Assembly (NCBI GenBank): GCA_946007445.1
Contig: CAMGAL010000038.1
Coordinates: 1 to 11,357, forward strand
DNA length: 11,357 nucleotides
Origin: an uncultured Mediterranea sp.
Lineage (GTDB): Bacteria; Bacteroidota; Bacteroidia; Bacteroidales; Bacteroidaceae
Reading direction: 5' to 3'
Of the stretch, positions 6,785-11,357 are shown piece by piece. The position numbers and the translations under genes are program-made. Position 1 is the stretch's first letter, and every line of letters starts with the position of its first letter. The notes beneath the pieces were generated by a model. The model made no database searches, was not told the DNA's origin, and saw nothing but the letters and a program-made list of their open reading frames with translations.

Positions 6785-9772
6785 TTAGTTTTTTGTTTCT
6801 TCCAGATAGTCCAGTATGGCTTGCATCAGCCTTCCGCGAGCCTCGGCCGTGCGGATAGCCTCGAAGGGGAAGCCCAAAGTCACTACGCCATAGGCCCCGC
6901 GATAGGCCACACCGGCACTGAGGTTGTTCTCCGCATAGCGCAGGAAGGTGTGTGCCTCCCCGCAGGCCGGCTCGATGGCATCGGGCGACTCCACTGCATA
7001 GCACTCACCGTTCAGCTCGGTATGGAAGTCAAATGTTCCTGCCACCTTCAGGGGAGCATCCACCGGCTTCACCTCTCCGCGACGGGCAGCTTGGTCCACT
7101 CTCCACTTATACTTCAATATCTCCGTGGCAAAGCGGCGGTCTTCCTCCAGAGAGGGTGTGGCAGGGTTGTCCCACAAGTCGCTGGCGATGTAGGCGCCGG
7201 AGGCCAACAGATGTCCGCCTCCCTGCAGGTAGCCGGTCAGGGCTTGCTGCAGCTCGGTGGTGAAGGTCTTGAACTGAGGCCCTTGTGCTCCTCTTCCCAT
7301 CGTGTACTGTTTCTGCTTGCCCAGAACGAGGTCGATGGCGGCATAGGGCTGCAAGGCCACACTGCCTCGCTCTACTGCCTGACGGGAGGCGGAGGCAAAG
7401 CGGTAGCCGGCCTTCAGGATGGCTTCACCATGCAGGGCGGGATAGTCGAAGCTGTTGCCTGCTATCACTTGGGTCTCGTAGTCGCCGTAGCTGTCGCCAA
7501 AGCCGCTGGCATCGTCGTTCATCCAGGGTATCTGCCGGCGGAATTCCTTCTGCTGTCCGATGTAGCTGATGTCCTTCAGATAGGGCACACCGTGGTCTTT
7601 CCCATCGAGGAAACCTGCATAGAGCGTATCGACCGGCGCAGGTGCCACAAAGTGGTCGGGGGCGCTCACACGGTCGAATCCGTTGACAATCAGTACACAC
7701 TTCTCTGCTTGAGGACGATGGTTATCCGGCCGTCCGATGGAGAGGATTTCGCTGTCGAAGCTCTCGCCACCCCGATTGACGGCGGTCACCTTGAAGCTGC
7801 AAATCTCTCCGGCAGGAATGTGTGCGCGGAACTCGTTGCCCACCACCGGTGTGCCATTGTCGAAGGCTCCGTTGCCGAGGCGGGTATAGACCACATAGCT
7901 CTCTGCCTTGGCGGTCGGTTCCAAGGGGTCTTCCGCCGGCTGCCAGGTGAGCAATGCCTCCTCCTCGGAGGCGAAGGTCAGGGCCATCTGCTCCACAGGC
8001 AGGGGTTGCACCACAGGAGCAATGCCACGCTGTGTGCAGAGGAAGCGGAGCATCCCCTTGTAGATGGCGCGGCTCACGGTGAAGCGGAATCGGGGGTCGA
8101 GTCCGTAGCGCATATCAGCAAAGTTCTGGTGTGAAAGCAGTTCCAGCAACATGGTGGGCACCCGAGGCACCCGAGCCTCGAAGTAGCTCTTGTTCCACAT
8201 GCCCCGGCGGCTCCAGCGAGGCTCGTAGAGCGCCCGCACATCACGCACGATGTTGCTCTGCACCAGGTCGGTCAGGTCGTGCGAGAGGTAGCGTGAGGCT
8301 CCTCCCTCGAACACGCCTCCGTAGCAGTCGGTCATGTAGATGCCTAAGGTGCCGATGATGGAGTCGTTGAGCGTGGTGCCGGCATCGCTATGGAAGGCAA
8401 AAGCCAGGTCAATAGGGATGTGCAATCCCTCTCCGTCGGGATAGGTGGCCGAGCCTCCTGCCAGGTAGTTCACCCAGAGTCCGCGGCAGCGGTAGTCGTC
8501 GGTATAGTCGTTCTCCCCTCGGGAGGGTGAGTAGATGCTGTCGGGTGCGCCGGCCCACTGCAGCCAGTAGCGGGCTCCCTCGCAGAAGCGCGGATAGCCG
8601 GAGGCCTGTGCGGGGTCGCCCCGGCGGATGTTGCCCATGCCGCCGCCTATCTTCACGCCGTCGGCTGTCAGGATGCGTCCGGCACGGGTCGAACGGTTGC
8701 TCAGGGTGACTCGTCCGCTCTCATTTCTCCCGGCCTCGAAGGCGAAGGTACCCAGATAAATCCAGGTGCCGCCTCCCATCTGCTGGTTCACACAGAAGCG
8801 GGTAGTGCCTCCCTTGTGGTGGACGGTATAGAGGGCATCGTTGCTGCTGCCGGGCAGCGAACGGTAGCTGACGTAGACGGCATACTCGCCATCGGTCGGA
8901 ATGTCGGGCACCCACTCGGCGGTGCTCTCCTCACCCTTGCTGATGGTCTTCACCTGTCGGTAGGTGCCTTCGGTGAAGGGGTTCTGTACGCCCTCGTATT
9001 GTGCCTGGCGATGGGCGAATCCTACACCTGCGCCCTCACTCCAGGCCTGCTGGCCGTCATGCTCCCGGTAGGTGGAGGTCGTGCTCAGGCAAGAGCCGTC
9101 GTTGTCCACCACCACCTCCAGCGGTTGGCAGTCACGCTCGCGGGGCAGCAGCACGTTGGCACCTGCGCGCTCCAGCATCGGCACCAGAAAGGGCAACACG
9201 TAGCTCTGTGTGTAGAGGTCCTCCACGGTCTGGAAGATGCGTGCCCGTTGCCACTCCCAGCGGTCCAGCTTCTGCTCGAAGTACCAGCCGTGGCTCTGCC
9301 AGATGGCCAGGTGACGGCCCGTCAGACCTTGGGTAGGTTGCGCGGGGGCATCCACCCGCGTCAGGAGAGGCTTGTCGGCCTTGGGGGCAAACAGCTCCTT
9401 CTTGCGCGGCTTGCGCTCCTGGCAGGTCAGCGGAATCCACTCCTCCAGGCGTCGGCCTGCCGCATAGAGCTCCAGCCGGCGCTTGCCCTTCTCGGTGGCC
9501 AGAAGCCTTTCGGCTGTTTGATAGATGTCGGCCACATTCTCCGGCCGGAAGGGGATGTAGGAGGCGTTCTCGTTGGCAAAGAGTTGCAGGGTCTTGGCCG
9601 TAGAAGACACCGAGTCGATGCGCACGGGGCCGATGGTCACCTCCTGCCGGGCCACCTGATTGAGATATTGTTCGAGTTGCTCCAACTTCTGGGGCGACAC
9701 GCCTGCCGGCTGCTGGGCGAATGTCACAAAGGGCAGCCAGGCCAGCACTGAAGCTATTCTTTTCATATTCAT
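6785..9772 (-). CDS. secreted Amidase_3-type N-acetylmuramoyl-L-alanine amidase with golvesin-like insert ('xanthan lyase' family)
   Basis: A 995-residue exported enzyme. M1-N-M-K with a hydrophobic run to TFAQ at about 17-20 is a signal peptide; M3 is an alternative start. An Amidase_3-like zinc site can be traced across the chain: LAIWQSHGWYF (His161), FQTVEDLYTQ (Glu184), AFHSDAGTT (His461), and MLLELLSHQNFADM (Glu544). Between Glu184 and His461, residues about 220-380 form a beta-rich module resembling the golvesin/Xly carbohydrate-binding domain (EWVPDIPTDGEYAVYVSYR near 286-304; GGGTWIYLGTFAF near 333-345). Residues about 590-680 look like a fibronectin type III domain, and about 690-990 a class I glutamine-amidotransferase-like domain (GYLQGGGHLLASGAYIASD). 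Databases often call such proteins xanthan lyase, but the residues point to cutting MurNAc-L-Ala bonds in the periplasm. The start overlaps the symporter stop as ATGA (9769-9772), so translation is probably coupled. Confidence 0.85.
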   Translation of the reverse strand: MNMKRIASVLAWLPFVTFAQQPAGVSPQKLEQLEQYLNQVARQEVTIGPVRIDSVSSTAKTLQLFANENASYIPFRPENVADIYQTAERLLATEKGKRRLELYAAGRRLEEWIPLTCQERKPRKKELFAPKADKPLLTRVDAPAQPTQGLTGRHLAIWQSHGWYFEQKLDRWEWQRARIFQTVEDLYTQSYVLPFLVPMLERAGANVLLPRERDCQPLEVVVDNDGSCLSTTSTYREHDGQQAWSEGAGVGFAHRQAQYEGVQNPFTEGTYRQVKTISKGEESTAEWVPDIPTDGEYAVYVSYRSLPGSSNDALYTVHHKGGTTRFCVNQQMGGGTWIYLGTFAFEAGRNESGRVTLSNRSTRAGRILTADGVKIGGGMGNIRRGDPAQASGYPRFCEGARYWLQWAGAPDSIYSPSRGENDYTDDYRCRGLWVNYLAGGSATYPDGEGLHIPIDLAFAFHSDAGTTLNDSIIGTLGIYMTDCYGGVFEGGASRYLSHDLTDLVQSNIVRDVRALYEPRWSRRGMWNKSYFEARVPRVPTMLLELLSHQNFADMRYGLDPRFRFTVSRAIYKGMLRFLCTQRGIAPVVQPLPVEQMALTFASEEEALLTWQPAEDPLEPTAKAESYVVYTRLGNGAFDNGTPVVGNEFRAHIPAGEICSFKVTAVNRGGESFDSEILSIGRPDNHRPQAEKCVLIVNGFDRVSAPDHFVAPAPVDTLYAGFLDGKDHGVPYLKDISYIGQQKEFRRQIPWMNDDASGFGDSYGDYETQVIAGNSFDYPALHGEAILKAGYRFASASRQAVERGSVALQPYAAIDLVLGKQKQYTMGRGAQGPQFKTFTTELQQALTGYLQGGGHLLASGAYIASDLWDNPATPSLEEDRRFATEILKYKWRVDQAARRGEVKPVDAPLKVAGTFDFHTELNGECYAVESPDAIEPACGEAHTFLRYAENNLSAGVAYRGAYGVVTLGFPFEAIRTAEARGRLMQAILDYLEETKN

Positions 9773-11223
9773 TTTCCTTTCTTCATAATCAATACCAATC
9801 CCAATGCCGTGAGCAGGGCATTGATGAGCAGCAGCTCGAAGCTGATCTGATAGCCGCCAAACCAGGCCTCGCTGTTCTTTTGCAGCACGAAGCTCAAGGC
9901 CGGAGCCGCCAAGGCCACCAGCGGCACCCAGCGGTCGCGCACATCGCGGCGGCAGCAGAGCCCGAAGATGAACATACCGAGGATGGGCCCATAGGTGTAG
10001 GCGGCCAGGCTATAGACGGCGTTGATGGCGCTGTCGTTGTTCAGGTAGTAGAACACGATGATGACCACCGCCATGAGCAGCGACATGGCCACGTGCACCC
10101 AGCGGCGGCTGCGGGTCAGCCCCTGCTCGTCCTGGCGCTTGTCGGCCTGCAGGATGTCGATGGTGAACGAGGTGGTCAGTGCCGTCAGTGCCGAGCCGGC
10201 AGCCGAGTAAGCGGCCGAAATCAGTCCGACGATGAACACTACCCCGATGAACCGCGGGAAGCGGTCGCTCCAGGTCACCTCGCCAAAGAGGGCATCGCCC
10301 GCCACCTCTTGGCCGGGCAGGTAGGCATCCTTGTAGAGATAGAGCAGGGTGCCCAGCACCAGGAAGAGGCCGATGACGAATATCTGGATGAACGAGCTGA
10401 GTATCATGTTCTTCTGCGACTCGCGGAAGTTCTTGCAGCTCAGGGTGCGTTGCATTAGGTCCTGGTCCAGACCCGTGCAGGCGATAATCATGAATATGCC
10501 GGCAATGAACTGCTTCCAGAAGTAGCGCCCGTCGTTGGGGTCGTCGAGGAAGAAGATGCGGCTGGTGGGGTGGTCGGCCACGGCGGCCACGATGCCTCCC
10601 TCGCCCAAGTTCAGGCTGCGGGCAATCACCACGATGCAGCACACCACAGAGAGGATGAGGCAGAAGGTCTTGAGCGAGTCGGTCCAGATGAGCGACTTCA
10701 CGCCGCCCTGGAAGGAGTAGAGCCAGATGAGTGCCACCGTGAGCAGCACGTTCACCTCGAAGGGGATGTGCAGGGGCCCGAACACCAACGTCTGCAGCAC
10801 CACGCACACCACAAAGAAGCGCACCGACGAGCCCAGCATCTTGGAGACGAAGAAGAACCAGGCTCCCGTGCGGTAGGAGGCCACGCCGAAGCGATTCTCC
10901 AGATAGCCGTAGATGCTGACCAGATTCATCTTGTAGAACATGGGGATGAGCACCAACGCCACAATCAGCGAGCCGACAAAGAAGCCCAGCACCATCTGCA
11001 TATAGGAGTAGCCTCCCGTCAGCACGGCACCCGGCACAGAGATGAAGGTCACTCCCGAGATGGTGGCGCCAATCATGGCGAAGGCCACCATGTACCAGGG
11101 TGATTTACGGTTGCCGGTGAAGAAACCGGCGTTGTCGGCCTTGCGTCCTGTCAGCCAGGAGATGAGAAACAGCAAAGCAAAATAGGCGGCAATGGTAGCC
11201 AATACAATCCAAGCGTTTGACAT
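9769..11223 (-). CDS. sodium:solute symporter (SSS family), possible MurNAc transporter MurT
   Basis: A 484-residue integral membrane protein with about 13 hydrophobic segments, typical of SSS transporters. Family marks include GRKADNAGFFTGNRK at 26-40, an ISGVTFISVPG segment at 55-65, IYGYLENRFG near 104-113, GGVKSLIWTDSLK at 173-185, CTGLDQDLMQR at 249-259, and AGSALTALTTSFT at 342-354 containing the T-T-S that aligns with the Na2 sodium site. It is therefore a Na+-driven importer in the inner membrane. The T. forsythia MurT transporter for MurNAc, next to a peptidoglycan recycling locus, is reported as an inner-membrane importer, and as I recall belongs to the same class; the context here suggests the same substrate but does not prove it. 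It overlaps the following amidase gene by 4 bp. Confidence 0.86.
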   Translation of the reverse strand: MSNAWIVLATIAAYFALLFLISWLTGRKADNAGFFTGNRKSPWYMVAFAMIGATISGVTFISVPGAVLTGGYSYMQMVLGFFVGSLIVALVLIPMFYKMNLVSIYGYLENRFGVASYRTGAWFFFVSKMLGSSVRFFVVCVVLQTLVFGPLHIPFEVNVLLTVALIWLYSFQGGVKSLIWTDSLKTFCLILSVVCCIVVIARSLNLGEGGIVAAVADHPTSRIFFLDDPNDGRYFWKQFIAGIFMIIACTGLDQDLMQRTLSCKNFRESQKNMILSSFIQIFVIGLFLVLGTLLYLYKDAYLPGQEVAGDALFGEVTWSDRFPRFIGVVFIVGLISAAYSAAGSALTALTTSFTIDILQADKRQDEQGLTRSRRWVHVAMSLLMAVVIIVFYYLNNDSAINAVYSLAAYTYGPILGMFIFGLCCRRDVRDRWVPLVALAAPALSFVLQKNSEAWFGGYQISFELLLINALLTALGLVLIMKKGK

Positions 11224-11232
11224 GGGCGGAGT

Positions 11233-11288
11233 TGAGTTTATGAGTTTGTAAGTTTATAAGTTCTTGAGTTTTTGAGTTTATGAGTTTT
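11233..11288. repeat. seven 8-bp tandem units upstream of the symporter
   Basis: The plus strand tiles without gaps as TGAGTTTA, TGAGTTTG, TAAGTTTA, TAAGTTCT, TGAGTTTT, TGAGTTTA and TGAGTTTT (consensus T-R-A-G-T-T-Y-N). It lies 10 bp upstream of the symporter start, inside a 106-bp gap (11224-11329). The coding strand of this gap has no TTTG, so the -33/-7 promoter pattern of Bacteroides is not present. The array probably forms an A-rich leader on the transcript. Confidence 0.8.
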
Positions 11289-11329
11289 TCAGCGCTCATC
11301 CTTTGAAGCATCATCCGTGGGGTTGTTTG

Positions 11330-11357
11330 CTACTCTTCATACAGCAGATAGGGCTTG
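11330..11357 (-). CDS. possible C-terminal end of an upstream gene
   Basis: Reading from the right edge, one frame gives KPYLLYEE followed by TAG at 11332-11330. The two other frames also meet stops within the next 50 bases, so frame choice is a guess. This one ends closest to the AT-rich leader and would leave a 106-bp gap before the symporter, which is plausible for an operon. The product cannot be recognised from eight residues. Confidence 0.3.

Noticed and set aside
6455..8134. Long open plus-strand frame (559 codons) opposite the glycosyltransferase and amidase genes
   Set aside because: It is antisense to two genes with strong family motifs, crosses their boundary and the 7-bp repeat, and its Gly/His/Leu/Val-rich translation shows no domain. 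High GC with biased third positions leaves antisense frames open.
6785..9772. Taking the large enzyme as a true xanthan lyase (PL8)
   Set aside because: No PL8-like helical catalytic domain is seen; the His/Glu/His/Glu pattern fits Amidase_3. The usual name probably comes from the golvesin/Xly-like module alone.
8816..10458. Plus-strand frames of 311 and 245 codons opposite the amidase and symporter
   Set aside because: Both are antisense to motif-bearing genes and have low-complexity translations with no recognisable domain.
11224..11329. A Bacteroides-type promoter before the symporter
   Set aside because: The coding strand from 11357 to 11224 contains no TTTG, so neither the -33 nor the -7 TAnnTTTG element is present.

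Overview
The window looks like a chromosomal segment from a Bacteroidales species. Gene content, not a marker gene, supports this: a DUF1343 muramidase, an AmpG-type transporter, a SpoIID-domain protein without sporulation genes, a DUF4922 protein, and a large 'xanthan lyase'-type amidase in one tight operon, with AT-rich spacers and no Shine-Dalgarno-like leaders. The coding DNA is clearly GC-rich while the short gaps between genes are AT-rich, so this is one of the higher-GC members of the group. I cannot name a genus.

Every gene is on the minus strand, so transcription runs from high to low coordinates. The order is: the likely end of an unseen upstream gene (11330-11357), a sodium:solute symporter (9769-11223), a secreted Amidase_3-type enzyme with accessory domains (6785-9772), a GT-A glycosyltransferase (5336-6736), a damaged DUF4922/HIT-like gene (4550-5319), a SpoIID/LytB-type protein (3170-4528), an AmpG-like permease (1820-3136), a DUF1343/NamZ-type exo-muramidase (577-1815), and the N-terminal 179 codons of an FAD-linked oxidase of the D-lactate dehydrogenase type (539 to the window edge). 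Gaps are 4-106 bp. One junction overlaps as ATGA, and I find no promoter matching the Bacteroides -33 TTTG/-7 TAnnTTTG pattern in the 106 bp before the symporter, so the operon probably starts outside the window.

Together the genes read as a peptidoglycan salvage operon. The amidase would strip stem peptides, NamZ would release MurNAc from glycan ends, and the AmpG-like and sodium symporter proteins would import muropeptides or MurNAc. MurNAc breakdown by a MurQ-type etherase (not in the window) yields D-lactate, which the FAD oxidase at the end of the operon could oxidise. The roles of the SpoIID protein (no signal peptide), the glycosyltransferase and the DUF4922 protein are unexplained.

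The oddest points are the DUF4922 gene, whose N-terminus is in another frame and whose expected following segment appears to be missing next to a GC-rich palindrome, and three inter-gene gaps filled with different 7- or 8-bp tandem repeats. No RNA gene, mobile element or CRISPR array was seen, and no stretch over 300 bases lacks a gene.
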